From assembly GCF_004364335.1 (NCBI RefSeq), contig NZ_SOCR01000006.1, positions 388,814 to 452,813 on the forward strand: 64,000 nt of DNA. The letters run 5' to 3'. Within the stretch, counting starts at the first letter, position 1. Each line of letters starts with the position of its first letter. The notes beneath the pieces were generated by a model. It saw only the letters and a list, made by a program, of their open reading frames with translations. It was not told where the DNA came from and made no database searches. Shown one piece after another: positions 1 through 9,899 of the stretch. The DNA comes from Pseudomonas graminis. Its GTDB lineage: Bacteria > Pseudomonadota > Gammaproteobacteria > Pseudomonadales > Pseudomonadaceae. Both the position numbers and the translations under genes were made by a program.

Positions 1-252
1 GACCTGGCCGCGCGTCTGGCGCAGTTTGGCGAGACCGTCAACACCGTCGCCGACAAGGGCACGCCCCATGTGCTCTGCGCCTATGTGTACGACCTCGCCG
101 GCCTGTTCTCCAGTTTCTACGAGAACTGCCCGATCCTCGCGGCAGAAAACCCTGAACAACAACAAAGCCGTCTGCGCCTCGCCGCCCTGACCGGTCGCAC
201 CCTCAAGCAAGGCCTGCAGTTGCTGGGTCTGGACACACTGGAGCGTATGTAA
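1..252 (+). CDS. argS: Arginyl-tRNA synthetase, C-terminal end (partial)
   Basis: The frame is open from the first base and stops with TAA at 250-252; the 5' part lies outside the window. The visible 83 residues are the C-terminal anticodon-binding (DALR) domain of a class I arginyl-tRNA synthetase, including the typical run [20 protein letters not shown] and the ending [13 protein letters not shown]. The enzyme charges tRNA-Arg in the cytoplasm. The next gene starts two bases after the stop codon, so the two are probably co-transcribed, as in other pseudomonads. Confidence 0.93.
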   Translation, partial: DLAARLAQFGETVNTVADKGTPHVLCAYVYDLAGLFSSFYENCPILAAENPEQQQSRLRLAALTGRTLKQGLQLLGLDTLERM

Positions 253-253
253 G

Positions 254-943
254 TTGGCCGTTAAAAAGAAACCTGCTCCCAAGCGCGGCGCCAGCCGGTA
301 TCAGGCTCCCGCAAAGACGCCGATTCCGGGCTGGGTGTGGATGGCGATCGGCCTGACCGTCGGCGCGTTCGTTGTTTTCCTGATGAAGCTAGAACCCGGC
401 AGTGGCGACGACATCAAGCGCGTGAAGGCCGACGCCAAGGCCGCGAAGATTGCCGAAGCGAACAAGACGCCGCCAAGCCCGACCGCACCGGTGAAGCCGA
501 AGTACGACTTCTACACGCTGTTGCCTGAGTCGGAAGTCATCGTGCCCAACGAAGCGGTGCCGGAGAAGACGCCTCCGGTCGTTGCCCCAAGCACGCCGGT
601 TACGCCTGAAGTGGCCGCGAAGATCGACACTGCTCGCGCCCAGGCGGCACTCAGCGGCCTGACGCCACCGCCAGCGCCTCCGGTAACCAAGCCGGCGGCG
701 GTGACGACGTTCTTCCTGCAAGCGGGCTCGTTCCGCAAACAGGCCGACGCCGAGAAAGTGCGCGCGCAGATCATTCTGCTGGGGCAAACGTCGACGGTGG
801 AGTCGGGCACGGTGAAGGACGAAACCTGGTATCGCGTACTGGTAGGCCCGTTCAGCAACCGCGAACAGCTGACAACGGCGCAGAAGCAACTGGCGGGCGG
901 TGGCTTCAGCAACCTGCTGCTGCAACAGCGCCAGGCTCGCTAG
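254..943 (+). CDS. SPOR-domain inner-membrane protein (FtsN-like)
   Basis: 229 residues, reading from a TTG codon at 254 just after the argS stop; the N-terminus (MAVKKKPAPKRGASRYQAPA) matches what I expect of the Pseudomonas orthologues, so the rare start is probably real. A basic cytoplasmic tail of about 24 residues is followed by one membrane segment (about 25-45), a Pro/Ala/Lys-rich periplasmic linker (about 50-150) and a C-terminal SPOR domain (about 150-225, FFLQAGSFRKQADAEK to WYRVLVGPF). SPOR domains bind denuded septal peptidoglycan, so a cell-division role like FtsN is inferred. The position between argS and hslV is the usual one for this gene in the genus. Confidence 0.85.
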   Translation: MAVKKKPAPKRGASRYQAPAKTPIPGWVWMAIGLTVGAFVVFLMKLEPGSGDDIKRVKADAKAAKIAEANKTPPSPTAPVKPKYDFYTLLPESEVIVPNEAVPEKTPPVVAPSTPVTPEVAAKIDTARAQAALSGLTPPPAPPVTKPAAVTTFFLQAGSFRKQADAEKVRAQIILLGQTSTVESGTVKDETWYRVLVGPFSNREQLTTAQKQLAGGGFSNLLLQQRQAR

Positions 944-1016
944 GGCACCGCAACCCAATGCTGATCGGCATCCGCACAGCCAACTGATCGTTCCCGCTTC
1001 ACGCGGGTACGATCAA

Positions 1017-1107
1017 CTGTAGGAGCGCGCTTGCCCGCGAATGCGGTGGATCAGCAACCGATCCATTGCCTGACACACCGCCATCGCGGGCAAGCCCGCT
1101 CCTACAA
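1017..1107. repeat. REP pair, GCGCGCTTGCCCGCGAA type
   Basis: Two inverted copies of a REP palindrome face each other: TAGGAGCGCGCTTGCCCGCG on the left and its reverse complement, with one change in the arm, on the right, about 45 bases apart. The pair fills most of the 310-base gap between the SPOR gene and hslV. No gene is seen in the gap. Confidence 0.9.
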
Positions 1108-1253
1108 GGGGCGAGACAACCGCAACTTCAGGGAAGATACCCACCAAAGTCACCATTCATCTCTCAACCCGCTCAACGGTTGAAAAACCCGCCCCCACCC
1201 CCATATGAGTTTCCATCAGGGCATTTTCGCCCCGCAGCGTGGAGACTCTCCCC

Positions 1254-1784
1254 TTGACCACCATCGTTTCAGTGCGCCGCCAAGGCAAAGTCGTCATGGC
1301 CGGTGACGGCCAGGTTTCCCTGGGCAATACCGTCATGAAAGGCAACGCCAAGAAAGTCCGGCGCCTTTACCACGGCCAGGTCATCGCCGGCTTCGCAGGC
1401 GCCACCGCTGACGCCTTCACCCTGTTCGAGCGCTTCGAAGCCCAGCTGGAAAAACACCAGGGTCACCTCATTCGCGCCGCCGTAGAGCTGGCAAAAGAAT
1501 GGCGTACCGACCGCTCTTTGAGCCGCCTTGAAGCCATGCTGGCCGTTGCCAACAAAGACGCTTCGCTGATCATTACCGGTAACGGCGACGTCGTTGAGCC
1601 TGAAGACGGCCTCATCGCCATGGGTTCCGGCGGCGCCTTTGCCCAGGCTGCGGCCCGCGCACTGCTGCTGAAGACCGAACTCTCTGCCCGTGAAATCGCC
1701 GAAACCGCCCTGCACATCGCCGGCGACATCTGCGTCTTCACCAACCACAACATCACCATTGAGGAGCAGGACCTCGCCGAGTAA
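1254..1784 (+). CDS. hslV: HslV, peptidase subunit of the HslVU protease
   Basis: 176 residues. HslV is the proteasome-like peptidase of the ATP-dependent HslVU (ClpYQ) protease, two stacked hexamers in the cytoplasm. The start is set at TTG 1254 because the mature enzyme must begin with the catalytic threonine right after the initiator, giving [20 protein letters not shown]; a GGAG at 1241-1244 lies at a good distance, whereas an upstream start would bury the threonine. The [24 protein letters not shown] and [11 protein letters not shown] regions are family hallmarks. hslU follows after 69 bases and supplies the unfoldase ring. Confidence 0.96.
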   Translation: MTTIVSVRRQGKVVMAGDGQVSLGNTVMKGNAKKVRRLYHGQVIAGFAGATADAFTLFERFEAQLEKHQGHLIRAAVELAKEWRTDRSLSRLEAMLAVANKDASLIITGNGDVVEPEDGLIAMGSGGAFAQAAARALLLKTELSAREIAETALHIAGDICVFTNHNITIEEQDLAE

Positions 1785-1853
1785 GCCTCGGGCGCTGGCC
1801 GCCGTTCATCGCGGCCTGCCCGACCTGCATTCTGCCGAGGACCGTTGAAAACC

Positions 1854-3191
1854 ATGTCCATGACTCCCCGTGAAATCGTCCACGAACTCAATCGCCATAT
1901 CATCGGCCAGGACGATGCCAAACGCGCCGTCGCTATCGCGCTGCGTAACCGCTGGCGCCGGATGCAGCTGCCTGAAGAGCTGCGCGTCGAAGTCACCCCC
2001 AAGAACATTCTGATGATCGGCCCGACCGGCGTCGGCAAGACCGAAATCGCCCGTCGTCTGGCCAAGCTCGCCAACGCGCCGTTCATCAAGGTTGAAGCGA
2101 CCAAGTTCACCGAAGTCGGCTATGTGGGCCGCGACGTCGAGTCGATTATCCGTGATCTGGCCGACGCGGCAATGAAGCTGCTGCGCGAACAGGAAATCAC
2201 CAAGGTTCGCCACCGCGCCGAAGACGCCGCCGAAGACCGCATTCTCGACGCCCTGCTGCCACCGGCACGGGCGGGCTTCAACGAAGACGCGACGTCGGGC
2301 AGCGATTCCAACACCCGTCAGCTGTTCCGCAAGCGCCTGCGCGAAGGTCAGCTGGACGACAAGGAAATCGAGATCGAAGTCGCTGAAATGGGCGGCGTCG
2401 ATATTTCCGCGCCGCCGGGCATGGAAGAGATGACCAACCAGCTGCAGAGCCTGTTTGCCAACATGGGCAAGGGCAAGAAGAAGAGCCGCAAGCTGAAAGT
2501 CAAAGACGCGCTGAAGATGGTTCGCGATGAAGAAGCGGGCCGTCTGGTGAACGACGAAGAACTGAAAGCCAAGGCGCTGGAAGCGGTTGAGCAGCACGGC
2601 ATCGTGTTCATCGACGAGATCGATAAAGTGGCCAAGCGCGGTAACGTTGGCGGCGCCGATGTGTCCCGCGAAGGCGTGCAGCGCGACCTGCTGCCACTGA
2701 TCGAAGGCTGCACGGTTAACACCAAGCTGGGCATGGTCAAGACCGATCACATTCTGTTCATCGCGTCAGGTGCGTTCCACTTGAGCAAGCCGAGCGATCT
2801 GGTGCCGGAGCTGCAGGGTCGTCTGCCGATTCGCGTCGAGCTGAAAGCGCTGAGCCCGCAGGATTTCGAACGCATCCTGACCGAGCCCCATGCGTCGCTG
2901 ACCGAGCAATACCGCGAGCTGTTGAAGACCGAAGGCCTGAACATCGCGTTTCTGCCGGACGGCATCAAGCGTCTGGCCGAGATCGCCTGGCAGGTCAACG
3001 AGAAGACCGAGAACATCGGTGCGCGTCGCCTGCACACGCTGCTTGAGCGGTTGCTGGAAGAGGTGTCTTTCAGTGCCGGTGACCTGGCGGGTGCGCAGGA
3101 CGGCGGGACGATTCAGATCGACGCTGAATACGTGAACAGTCACCTGGGTGAGCTGGCGGAAGACGAAGATCTGTCGCGTTATATCCTCTAA
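1854..3191 (+). CDS. hslU: HslU, ATPase subunit of the HslVU protease
   Basis: 445 residues. AAA+ unfoldase that caps HslV and feeds it proteins. Walker A is GPTGVGKT at about residues 56-63, Walker B is IVFIDEID, and the arginine-finger/sensor region follows ([11 protein letters not shown]). The C-terminal tail EDLSRYIL is the conserved peptide that inserts into HslV and activates it. The start is put at ATG 1854 ([13 protein letters not shown]), with a GAGGA about 12 bases upstream; a TTG nine bases earlier would sit only 3 bases from that site. The intact N, I and C domains match the usual length near 443-447. Confidence 0.96.
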   Translation: MSMTPREIVHELNRHIIGQDDAKRAVAIALRNRWRRMQLPEELRVEVTPKNILMIGPTGVGKTEIARRLAKLANAPFIKVEATKFTEVGYVGRDVESIIRDLADAAMKLLREQEITKVRHRAEDAAEDRILDALLPPARAGFNEDATSGSDSNTRQLFRKRLREGQLDDKEIEIEVAEMGGVDISAPPGMEEMTNQLQSLFANMGKGKKKSRKLKVKDALKMVRDEEAGRLVNDEELKAKALEAVEQHGIVFIDEIDKVAKRGNVGGADVSREGVQRDLLPLIEGCTVNTKLGMVKTDHILFIASGAFHLSKPSDLVPELQGRLPIRVELKALSPQDFERILTEPHASLTEQYRELLKTEGLNIAFLPDGIKRLAEIAWQVNEKTENIGARRLHTLLERLLEEVSFSAGDLAGAQDGGTIQIDAEYVNSHLGELAEDEDLSRYIL

Positions 3192-3208
3192 CGCGCTGCA
3201 CCACGATT

Positions 3209-3297
3209 TGTAGGAGCCGGCTTGCTGGCGAAGGCAACCTGTCAGGCGATCATCTGCGTCTGATACACCGCATTCGCCAGCAATCCGGCTCCTACAG
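3209..3297. repeat. REP pair, GCCGGCTTGCTGGCGAA type
   Basis: Convergent inverted REP copies (TAGGAGCCGGCTTGCTGGCG and its complement with one mismatch, AATCCGG) directly after the hslU stop. It may act as a 3' boundary or mRNA stabiliser for hslVU; no U-rich terminator is seen beside it. Confidence 0.9.
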
Positions 3298-3405
3298 GTC
3301 TTTCGGCGTATGGATATCCGTTGCGGCGACAGGCTGTCTGCCTTGCTGCAACATCGCGGCTCGCTACAGACCTTCCTGCAACCACCGGTCCAAGGCCTTA
3401 CCCCA

Positions 3406-3783
3406 ATGTCGAGAATCCCCACTGCTGTCCAGCTGCACAAAGCGTCCAAAGTCCTGAGCCTGAAATACGGCGCGGATGAGGAATACCGCCTGCCGGCGGA
3501 ATTTCTGCGGGTGCACTCGCCTTCGGCGGAGGTGCAGGGCCATGGCAATCCGATTCTGCAATTCGGCAAGCTGGGCGTCGGGCTCACCAAGGTGGAGCCC
3601 GCCGGCCAGTACGCGTTGAAGCTGACCTTCGACGACGGTCATGACAGCGGGTTATTTACCTGGGAATACCTGGAGCAACTGGCGCAACGCCAGGCGCAAC
3701 TGTGGGATGAGTATCTGGCCGAGCTCAAGGCCGCCGGCAAATCCCGCGACCCTTCCGAGCAGGTCATCAAGCTGATGCTCTGA
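3406..3783 (+). CDS. DUF971 (gamma-butyrobetaine hydroxylase-like N-terminal) protein
   Basis: 125 residues, start ATG 3406 (MSRIPTAVQLHKASKVLSL). It is a stand-alone DUF971 domain, with the run YRLPAEFLRVHSPSAEV and the conserved GHDSGLFTWEYLEQL near residue 85. In eukaryotes this fold is the N-terminal domain of gamma-butyrobetaine hydroxylase and binds zinc; the bacterial stand-alone form has no settled function, although a link to iron-sulfur or ATPase partners has been proposed. In Pseudomonas it sits between hslU and phaC1. Here the pha genes that should follow are absent. Confidence 0.85.
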   Translation: MSRIPTAVQLHKASKVLSLKYGADEEYRLPAEFLRVHSPSAEVQGHGNPILQFGKLGVGLTKVEPAGQYALKLTFDDGHDSGLFTWEYLEQLAQRQAQLWDEYLAELKAAGKSRDPSEQVIKLML

Positions 3784-3820
3784 TACCCACGGATGCCCCC
3801 GACCGCCACTTCCAATCCGT

Positions 3821-3905
3821 AGGAGCCGGCTTTCTGGCGAACCGGTATACCTGACGAAGCGAAGCTGACTGACAAAGCGCATTCGCCAGCAAGCCGGCTC
3901 CTACA
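3821..3905. repeat. REP pair at the former pha locus
   Basis: Convergent REP copies (TAGGAGCCGGCTTTCTGGCG, one mismatch from consensus, and its partner TTCGCCAGCAAGCCGGCTCC). It lies in the 195-base gap between the DUF971 gene and the PHA-system gene, where the phaC1-phaI block is found in PHA-producing pseudomonads. Confidence 0.9.
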
Positions 3906-3978
3906 TATTTGCGCACCGCCAGACGTCATTGCGGCGGCAGATGCGCCGTGAAGTTAGGGGATCTATGCTTGCGGCCCC

Positions 3979-4257
3979 TCAGGCGGTCAGCACTTTGTCC
4001 AGCTGCCGCTCAACTTCCGATTGAATCGAACCGCTCATGGCCGAGAGGAAGAAGTTAAGGTCGATGTTGACCCGCACCCATTCATCTTCGACTGCGACCG
4101 TGCCTTTTGCGCCCTTGCCTTCCAGGGCCACGGTGTCGCCTGTCCACTCGTGCTCGATGCCGTATTTGTCGGACAGCTTCTGCAGCATGATCTCAGCCTT
4201 CTCGCGGGCCTTTTCCTTTCCCAGCGTGTGCTGGCGTTCCACGGTGATTCTGGCCAC
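3979..4257 (-). CDS. Polyhydroxyalkanoic acid system family protein (PHA_gran_rgn)
   Basis: 92 residues, MARITVERQHTLGKEKAREK through SEVERQLDKVLTA. It matches my memory of the small family annotated as PHA granule region / polyhydroxyalkanoic acid system protein. An alpha-helical N-terminus (residues 8-30) is followed by beta-rich EWTGDTVALEGKGAKGTVAV. Its biochemical role is not established. In P. putida the equivalent gene lies between phaI and ubiE. Here it is transcribed away from ubiE and no PHA synthase, depolymerase or phasin gene is next to it, so it is either a leftover or has a role independent of PHA. Confidence 0.82.
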   Translation of the reverse strand: MARITVERQHTLGKEKAREKAEIMLQKLSDKYGIEHEWTGDTVALEGKGAKGTVAVEDEWVRVNIDLNFFLSAMSGSIQSEVERQLDKVLTA

Positions 4258-4398
4258 TGACGGGCTCCTGCTTCGGCTTAAATCGTCGGCGCACTATACC
4301 AGCGGCCCGGACCGAAGAAACTGTTGGCCGTGCGCCTTGTCAAGACAAAGCCAGCCCCGACGATTAGAATGGCGCCACTTTATTCCGGTGACAGCGAT

Positions 4399-5169
4399 AT
4401 GAATGATCCGCGCAAAGGCAGCGATGCCGAACCCATCACCCACTTCGGTTACAAAAACGTACCGGAAAGCCAGAAGGCCGAGAAAGTCGCCGAGGTGTTT
4501 CACTCCGTCGCGGCCAAATATGACCTGATGAACGACGTCCTGTCCGGCGGCATGCATCGCCTCTGGAAGCGCTTCACCATCGAACTGTCCGGCGTTCGCA
4601 GCGGCAACCGCGTGCTCGACATTGCGGGTGGCACCGGTGATCTGGCGAAGAAGTTTTCCCATCTTGTCGGCCCGACCGGCGAAGTCGTACTGGCCGACAT
4701 CAACGCGTCGATGCTCAAGGTCGGCCGTGACCGCCTGCTCGATCGCGGCGTGGCCGGCAACATCAAGTTCGTCCAGGCCGACGCTGAAAAGCTGCCGTTC
4801 CCTGACAACTACTTTGACTGCGTGACCATCGCCTTCGGCCTGCGCAACGTGACGCACAAGGAAGACGCGATCCGCTCCATGCTGCGCGTGCTCAAGCCGG
4901 GTGGTCGTTTGCTGGTACTGGAATTCTCCAAGCCCACCAGCAAAGTCATGTCCAAGATCTACGACGCCTACTCGTTCGCCTTCATGCCGCTGGCCGGCAA
5001 GCTGATCACCAACGATTCGGAAAGCTACCGCTATCTGGCGGAGTCGATCCGCATGCACCCCGATCAGGAAACCCTGAAGTCAATGATGGTCCAGGCCGGT
5101 TTTGACCGCGTGACCTACCACAACATGACCTCCGGTATCGTTGCGCTGCATCGGGGCATCAAACCCTGA
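4399..5169 (+). CDS. ubiE: UbiE, ubiquinone/menaquinone biosynthesis C-methyltransferase
   Basis: 256 residues from ATG 4399 ([22 protein letters not shown]). SAM-dependent class I methyltransferase that adds the ring C-methyl group during ubiquinone synthesis. The SAM-binding motif [12 protein letters not shown] is near residues 75-86, the family motif [14 protein letters not shown] precedes it, and [15 protein letters not shown] is C-terminal. It begins a compact block: the ubiJ start overlaps its stop by one base, and ubiB overlaps ubiJ. The divergent 141-base gap to the PHA-family gene probably holds its promoter. Confidence 0.96.
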   Translation: MNDPRKGSDAEPITHFGYKNVPESQKAEKVAEVFHSVAAKYDLMNDVLSGGMHRLWKRFTIELSGVRSGNRVLDIAGGTGDLAKKFSHLVGPTGEVVLADINASMLKVGRDRLLDRGVAGNIKFVQADAEKLPFPDNYFDCVTIAFGLRNVTHKEDAIRSMLRVLKPGGRLLVLEFSKPTSKVMSKIYDAYSFAFMPLAGKLITNDSESYRYLAESIRMHPDQETLKSMMVQAGFDRVTYHNMTSGIVALHRGIKP

Positions 5170-5792
5170 TGCTGATCAACGGCTTGCTCGCCAGTGCCGA
5201 ACACGGCATCAACCGCGTGCTGCGCATGGACAGCACCGCCTTGCCGCGCCTTGACCGGCTGAGCGGCAAGGTTATTGCGATTGAATGCACCCGCCCGGCA
5301 TTTCATCTGCACGTACTGCCCAGTGACGACGGCCTGATGCTGGCGGCGAACTGGGAAGGCGGCGCTGACGTGACCTTGCGCGCACCCACTGCGAGCCTGA
5401 TGCGCCTGGCGATGAGCAAAGACAAAAACGCCGTGCTGCACAGCCGGGAAGTCGAGCTGGACGGCGAAAGCGCCGTGCTGCTTGAGCTGGTGGGCGTGCT
5501 GCAGGATCTCGACCTCGATTGGGAATACGAGCTGCAACGCTGGCTCGGTCCCGTCGCCGCGCCCCTGATCGGTGGGCACCTGCGCAATAGCGCGCGCTGG
5601 ACCCGCGACAGCGCGGCCAGCCTCAGCCACAACATGGCCGAATACCTGGCCGAAGAATCCCGCTCGCTGGTCGGCAAACGCGAGGCCGAAGCCCGCTTCG
5701 CCGAACTGGATCAGACCAAACAAGACCTGGAACGCCTCGAAGCCCGCTTCGAGCGTCTGGCCCACTCCCTCAAATCCAGCGATAACGCATGA
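5169..5792 (+). CDS. ubiJ: UbiJ, ubiquinone biosynthesis accessory factor (SCP2 domain)
   Basis: 207 residues. N-terminal SCP2 (sterol carrier) domain, about residues 15-115, a lipid-binding fold thought to present hydrophobic ubiquinone intermediates within the soluble Ubi metabolon; the C-terminal third is a charged helical, likely coiled-coil segment ([29 protein letters not shown]). Its start ATG overlaps the ubiE stop by one base, and its end overlaps ubiB by four bases, so expression is coupled. The conserved ubiE-ubiJ-ubiB order supports the call more than any catalytic motif could, as none is expected. Confidence 0.92.
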   Translation: MLINGLLASAEHGINRVLRMDSTALPRLDRLSGKVIAIECTRPAFHLHVLPSDDGLMLAANWEGGADVTLRAPTASLMRLAMSKDKNAVLHSREVELDGESAVLLELVGVLQDLDLDWEYELQRWLGPVAAPLIGGHLRNSARWTRDSAASLSHNMAEYLAEESRSLVGKREAEARFAELDQTKQDLERLEARFERLAHSLKSSDNA

Positions 5793-7408
5793 GCCTGCTT
5801 GCCGTCCGCCGCCTGTTTCGCATCCAGCGTGTCGTAATCCGTTACCGCCTCGATGATCTGTTGTTCGCCCTGCCCCTGCCGTGGTGGCTGCTGGCCGTGC
5901 GCTTCGTGCTGCCATGGCGCTGGCTGCCGCGGCGCAAGAACGAATTGAGCCGTGGCGCGCGCCTGCGTCTGGCGTTGCAGGACCTGGGGCCGATTTTCAT
6001 CAAGTTCGGGCAGTTGCTGTCCACCCGCCGCGACCTGCTGCCTGAGGACGTCGCCGACGAGCTGATGATGCTGCAGGACCGCGTGCCGCCGTTCGACTCC
6101 GCCAAGGCCGTTGCGCTGATCGAATCGCAGTTGGGCGCGAAGATCAGCGAAGTCTTCAGCCGTTTCGACGTCACCCCGCTCGCCTCCGCGTCTGTCGCTC
6201 AAGTTCACGCCGCGCGCCTGAAGACTGGCGAAGAAGTGGTGGTGAAGGTCGTGCGGCCGGGCTTGAAGCCGATCATTGGTTCTGATCTTGCGTGGCTGTT
6301 CATTCTGGCGAAGATTGCCGAGCGGGTTTCCGCAGACGCGCGACTGCTGCATCCGGTGGACGTGGTCGCCGATTACGAAAAAACCATTTACGACGAACTC
6401 GACCTGTTGCGCGAGGCGGCCAACTCCAGCCAGCTGCGCCGCAACTTCGAGGGCTCGACCATGCTTTACGTGCCGCAGGTCTATTGGGACTGGTGCCGGC
6501 CAAAGGTGTTGGTCATGGAGCGCATCTACGGCGTGCAAGTGACCGATCTGGCGACCCTCGCCGATCAGCGCACCGACATGAAGAAGCTGGCCGAGCGCGG
6601 CGTCGAGCTGTTCTTCACCCAGGTCTTCCGTGACAGTTTTTTCCACGCCGACATGCACCCGGGCAACATTTTCGTGAGCACGGTCACGCCGTGGGATCCG
6701 CAGTACATCGCTATCGACTGCGGCATCGTCGGCAGCCTGACCCCTGAGGATCAGGACTATCTGGCGCGCAACCTGTTTGCTTTCTTCAAACGCGACTACC
6801 GCCGTGTTGCACAGCTACACATCGACTCGGGCTGGGTGCCGGCCGAGACCAAGTTGAATGAATTCGAAGCGGCCATTCGTACCGTGTGCGAACCGATTTT
6901 CGAGAAGCCGCTGAAGGACATTTCTTTCGGACAGGTGCTGATGCGCCTATTCCAGACCGCTCGCCGCTTCAACATGGAAGTGCAGCCGCAACTGGTGCTG
7001 CTGCAAAAAACGCTGCTCAACATCGAGGGCCTCGGCCGTCAGCTGTACCCGGAGCTGGATCTCTGGGCGACCGCGCAGCCGTTCCTCGAACGCTGGATGC
7101 GTGAACGCGTCAGCCCGAAAACCCTGCTGGGCAACCTGCAATCCCAGGTCGAACAGATTCCGCATCTGGCCAACATGACCCGGGATCTGCTCGAGCGTCT
7201 GTCGCAGCCCCATCGTCACGATCCACCCCCGCCCTATCGGCGTGATGGCGATCATTGGGCCCTTCGCTTGCTCGGCGCTGGCCTGCTGGCCGGCGGCGTA
7301 TTGTTGGCGATCACCCATACCCAGACCGGCGCAGCGCTGAACACGCTGAGTGCCTGGCCTGCCTTGCTGATGCTGGCGGCAGGCGTCTATCTGGTCGTTC
7401 GCCGATAG
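5789..7408 (+). CDS. ubiB: UbiB, ubiquinone biosynthesis atypical kinase/ATPase
   Basis: 539 residues. ADCK/UbiB family member needed for ubiquinone synthesis, acting at the inner membrane. The family KxGQ motif is visible as [14 protein letters not shown] (about residues 71-84), the Ala-rich loop as [11 protein letters not shown], the catalytic-loop region as [10 protein letters not shown] and the metal-binding DFG-like position as IDCGIVG. Two membrane segments are at the C-terminus (about 487-505 and 513-532), as in E. coli UbiB. It starts inside the end of ubiJ. Full length, no irregularity seen. Confidence 0.95.
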   Translation: MSLLAVRRLFRIQRVVIRYRLDDLLFALPLPWWLLAVRFVLPWRWLPRRKNELSRGARLRLALQDLGPIFIKFGQLLSTRRDLLPEDVADELMMLQDRVPPFDSAKAVALIESQLGAKISEVFSRFDVTPLASASVAQVHAARLKTGEEVVVKVVRPGLKPIIGSDLAWLFILAKIAERVSADARLLHPVDVVADYEKTIYDELDLLREAANSSQLRRNFEGSTMLYVPQVYWDWCRPKVLVMERIYGVQVTDLATLADQRTDMKKLAERGVELFFTQVFRDSFFHADMHPGNIFVSTVTPWDPQYIAIDCGIVGSLTPEDQDYLARNLFAFFKRDYRRVAQLHIDSGWVPAETKLNEFEAAIRTVCEPIFEKPLKDISFGQVLMRLFQTARRFNMEVQPQLVLLQKTLLNIEGLGRQLYPELDLWATAQPFLERWMRERVSPKTLLGNLQSQVEQIPHLANMTRDLLERLSQPHRHDPPPPYRRDGDHWALRLLGAGLLAGGVLLAITHTQTGAALNTLSAWPALLMLAAGVYLVVRR

Positions 7409-7464
7409 CCATCGGCGCGAGCCGCTGGCACACTAACCCTCCCCTGGAGCGGCCGGAGCCGATG

Positions 7465-7857
7465 ATGAAAGACTGGCTGGACGAGATTAAGTGGGACAAG
7501 GACGGTCTGGTGCCCGCCATCGCGCAGGACCACAAGACCGGTCGCGTGCTGATGATGGCCTGGATGAACCGCGAAGCCTTGAGCCTGACTGCCAGCGAAC
7601 AGCGCGCTATCTATTGGTCACGTTCGCGTGGCAAGTTGTGGCGTAAAGGCGAAGAATCGGGCCACGTGCAGAAGGTTCATGAACTGCGCCTGGACTGTGA
7701 TGCCGACGTCATTATCCTGATGGTCGAGCAAATCGGCGGCATCGCTTGCCATACCGGCCGCGAGAGCTGCTTCTACCGCGTCTATGACGCCGCTGGCTGG
7801 AAGACTGTGGACCCGGTGCTCAAAGACCCGGACGCCATTTACCAAGCAGGACACTGA
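7465..7857 (+). CDS. hisI: HisI, phosphoribosyl-AMP cyclohydrolase
   Basis: 130 residues. Opens the adenine ring of phosphoribosyl-AMP, the third step of histidine biosynthesis. Metal ligands are in the pattern CDADV ... [13 protein letters not shown] near the C-terminus, which is diagnostic. Two ATGs lie in tandem at 7462 and 7465; the second is preferred because GGAG at 7454-7457 is then 7 bases away. The separate hisE follows two bases after the stop, the split arrangement of Pseudomonas rather than the fused HisIE of enterobacteria. Confidence 0.95.
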   Translation: MKDWLDEIKWDKDGLVPAIAQDHKTGRVLMMAWMNREALSLTASEQRAIYWSRSRGKLWRKGEESGHVQKVHELRLDCDADVIILMVEQIGGIACHTGRESCFYRVYDAAGWKTVDPVLKDPDAIYQAGH

Positions 7858-7859
7858 AC

Positions 7860-8192
7860 ATGACTGATACCTTGTCACGCCTTGCCGAGGTGCTTGAATC
7901 ACGCAAAGGCGCGGCTGCCGACTCCTCTTACGTCGCCAGCCTTTATCACAAGGGACTGAACAAGATTCTGGAGAAGGTCGGCGAAGAGTCGGTCGAAACC
8001 ATAATCGCTGCCAAGGACGCTGCCATCAGCGGTGACTGCAGTGATGTCATCTACGAAACCGCCGATTTGTGGTTCCACAGCATGGTGATGCTTGCCCAAC
8101 TGGGCCAACACCCGCACGCCGTGCTCGATGAGCTGGACCGCCGTTTCGGCCTGTCCGGCCACGCCGAGAAAGCATCCCGCCCGGCGGAATAA
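7860..8192 (+). CDS. hisE: HisE, phosphoribosyl-ATP pyrophosphatase
   Basis: 110 residues. Hydrolyses phosphoribosyl-ATP to phosphoribosyl-AMP, the step before HisI. MazG-like all-alpha fold; the Mg-binding acidic motif is visible as [13 protein letters not shown] (about 40-52) and [17 protein letters not shown] (about 61-77). It starts two bases after hisI. The other histidine biosynthetic genes are not in the window. The same window carries the complete degradation route about 25 kb downstream. Confidence 0.95.
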   Translation: MTDTLSRLAEVLESRKGAAADSSYVASLYHKGLNKILEKVGEESVETIIAAKDAAISGDCSDVIYETADLWFHSMVMLAQLGQHPHAVLDELDRRFGLSGHAEKASRPAE

Positions 8193-8234
8193 ACACCTGG
8201 GCTGCAGCCCGAAATTTCTTGTGAGGAACGCGTC

Positions 8235-8519
8235 ATGGGCATTTTTGACTGGAAACACTGGATCGTCATTCTTGTGGTTGTCGTGCTGGTGTTCGGCACC
8301 AAGAAACTCAAGAACCTGGGCACTGACGTGGGTGAGTCGATCAAGGGCTTTCGCAAGGCCATGAATGACGACGACAAGCATCCGGAAGAGCCAACGGTTC
8401 AACCGCCGGTTCAGCCACAGCCGACTGCGCAGCCTGTGCCTCCGACTCAGCCGCTGCACCAGCCGCACACCATCGACGCTCAGGCACAACGAGTCGAAGA
8501 CCCCCTCCGCAAAGACTAG
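8235..8519 (+). CDS. tatA: TatA, twin-arginine translocase subunit
   Basis: 94 residues. Forms the oligomeric channel of the Tat system, which exports folded proteins. Residues 1-20 ([20 protein letters not shown]) form a short membrane helix, followed by the hinge FGTKKL and an amphipathic helix ([21 protein letters not shown]), then a Pro/Gln-rich tail of about 40 residues. GAGGA at 8222-8226 serves as the ribosome binding site. First gene of tatABC. Confidence 0.95.
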   Translation: MGIFDWKHWIVILVVVVLVFGTKKLKNLGTDVGESIKGFRKAMNDDDKHPEEPTVQPPVQPQPTAQPVPPTQPLHQPHTIDAQAQRVEDPLRKD

Positions 8520-8529
8520 GTCGTGACGC

Positions 8530-9108
8530 ATGTTTGGTATCAGCTTTTCTGAACTGCTGCTGGTCGGCCTCGTTGCCCTGCTGGTGCTGGGCCCCGAGCG
8601 TCTGCCGGGCGCAGCACGGACGGCCGGGCTCTGGATCGGCCGCCTGAAACGCAGCTTCAATGCGATCAAACAGGAAGTTGAGCGCGAAATCGGCGCTGAC
8701 GAGATTCGGCGTCAGTTGCACAACGAGCACATTCTTTCGCTGGAAGAAGAGGCTCGCAAGATCATGCAGCCTCAGCAACCGCCTGCTGCGCCTGTCGCCC
8801 CGGTGGCCCCGGTAACTGTTGCGCCGGCGCCGGCCGAACCTGCTGCCGAGACGCCGGCTTCACCGGCTCCGGCCTCCACGGCACCGGTTATCGGTGCGGC
8901 TGCTCCCGTACAGAGCGCCGACATTGGCCCGGCCGCCCCGGCCGAAAGCGCGTCGGTCACGCCGCCGCCCGTCCATGGAGAGCCTAAGGCCTCTGCGGAC
9001 TCGCCTGCCGGGCCAGGATCTGCACCCGCGCCCGTGATCACCCCCGCAACAGCGGTGCAAAGCGCGCCTTCTGCCAACGATTCGTCACTGCCACCACGAG
9101 CCCCATGA
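8530..9108 (+). CDS. tatB: TatB, twin-arginine translocase subunit
   Basis: 192 residues. Partner of TatC in the signal-peptide receptor complex. N-terminal membrane helix with the TatB signature [20 protein letters not shown] and PERLP, then an amphipathic helix up to about residue 80. The last 110 residues are a low-complexity Ala/Pro-rich tail ([20 protein letters not shown] and so on), longer than in E. coli (171 residues in total there) and probably disordered. It overlaps tatC by four bases. Confidence 0.94.
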   Translation: MFGISFSELLLVGLVALLVLGPERLPGAARTAGLWIGRLKRSFNAIKQEVEREIGADEIRRQLHNEHILSLEEEARKIMQPQQPPAAPVAPVAPVTVAPAPAEPAAETPASPAPASTAPVIGAAAPVQSADIGPAAPAESASVTPPPVHGEPKASADSPAGPGSAPAPVITPATAVQSAPSANDSSLPPRAP

Positions 9109-9899
9109 GCGAAATTCCGGAAAACGACCAGCAAATGCCGCTGGTCTCGCACCTGACAGAACTGCGCTCGCGCCTGCTGCGCTGCGTGCTGGCGATCTTC
9201 GTGATCTTCGGCGCGCTGTTCTACTTCACCCAGAAGATCTACACCTTCGTTTCTGCTCCGCTGCGCAAGTTTCTGCCTGACGGCGCCACGATGATCGCGA
9301 CCGATGTGGCCTCGCCGTTCATCACGCCGTTCAAGCTGACGATGATGGTGGCGCTGTTCCTGGCGATGCCGGTCATCCTGTATCAGATCTGGGGCTTCAT
9401 TGCGCCAGGCCTGTACAAGCATGAAAAGCGCGTGGCAGTGCCGCTGCTGGTGTCTAGCATCATTCTTTTTTATGCCGGGATGGCGTTTGCCTACTTCCTG
9501 GTCTTCCCGCTGATCTTCCACTTCTTCGCCAGCGTTACCCCGGAAGGGGTGTCGATGATGACGGACATCGCCAGTTATCTGGACTTCGTCATGACGCTGT
9601 TCCTGGCCTTTGGCGTTGCGTTCGAGATCCCGGTGGCGGTTGTGCTGCTGGTGTGGATCGGCATCGTCGACGTCAAATACCTGAAGAAGATTCGCCCGTA
9701 CGTGGTGATCGGCTGCTTCGTGGTCGGCATGATCCTCACCCCGCCGGACATCTTCTCGCAGACCCTCCTGGCCGTGCCGATGTGGCTGCTGTTTGAAATT
9801 GGTGTGTTGTGCAGTTCGATGATCACCAAGCGTGGCGATCATGAAGACGACGAAAAAGCCGAAGACGAACAGAGCCAACCGCCAGCGACCCAGCCGTGA
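9105..9899 (+). CDS. tatC: TatC, twin-arginine translocase core subunit
   Basis: 264 residues with six membrane segments. TatC recognises the twin-arginine signal peptide. The cytoplasmic N-terminal motif [12 protein letters not shown] is the conserved signal-peptide contact region, and the first-loop [23 protein letters not shown] is characteristic. The C-terminal tail is acidic ([13 protein letters not shown]). The rsmE start overlaps its stop by four bases. No irregularity. Confidence 0.96.
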   Translation: MSEIPENDQQMPLVSHLTELRSRLLRCVLAIFVIFGALFYFTQKIYTFVSAPLRKFLPDGATMIATDVASPFITPFKLTMMVALFLAMPVILYQIWGFIAPGLYKHEKRVAVPLLVSSIILFYAGMAFAYFLVFPLIFHFFASVTPEGVSMMTDIASYLDFVMTLFLAFGVAFEIPVAVVLLVWIGIVDVKYLKKIRPYVVIGCFVVGMILTPPDIFSQTLLAVPMWLLFEIGVLCSSMITKRGDHEDDEKAEDEQSQPPATQP

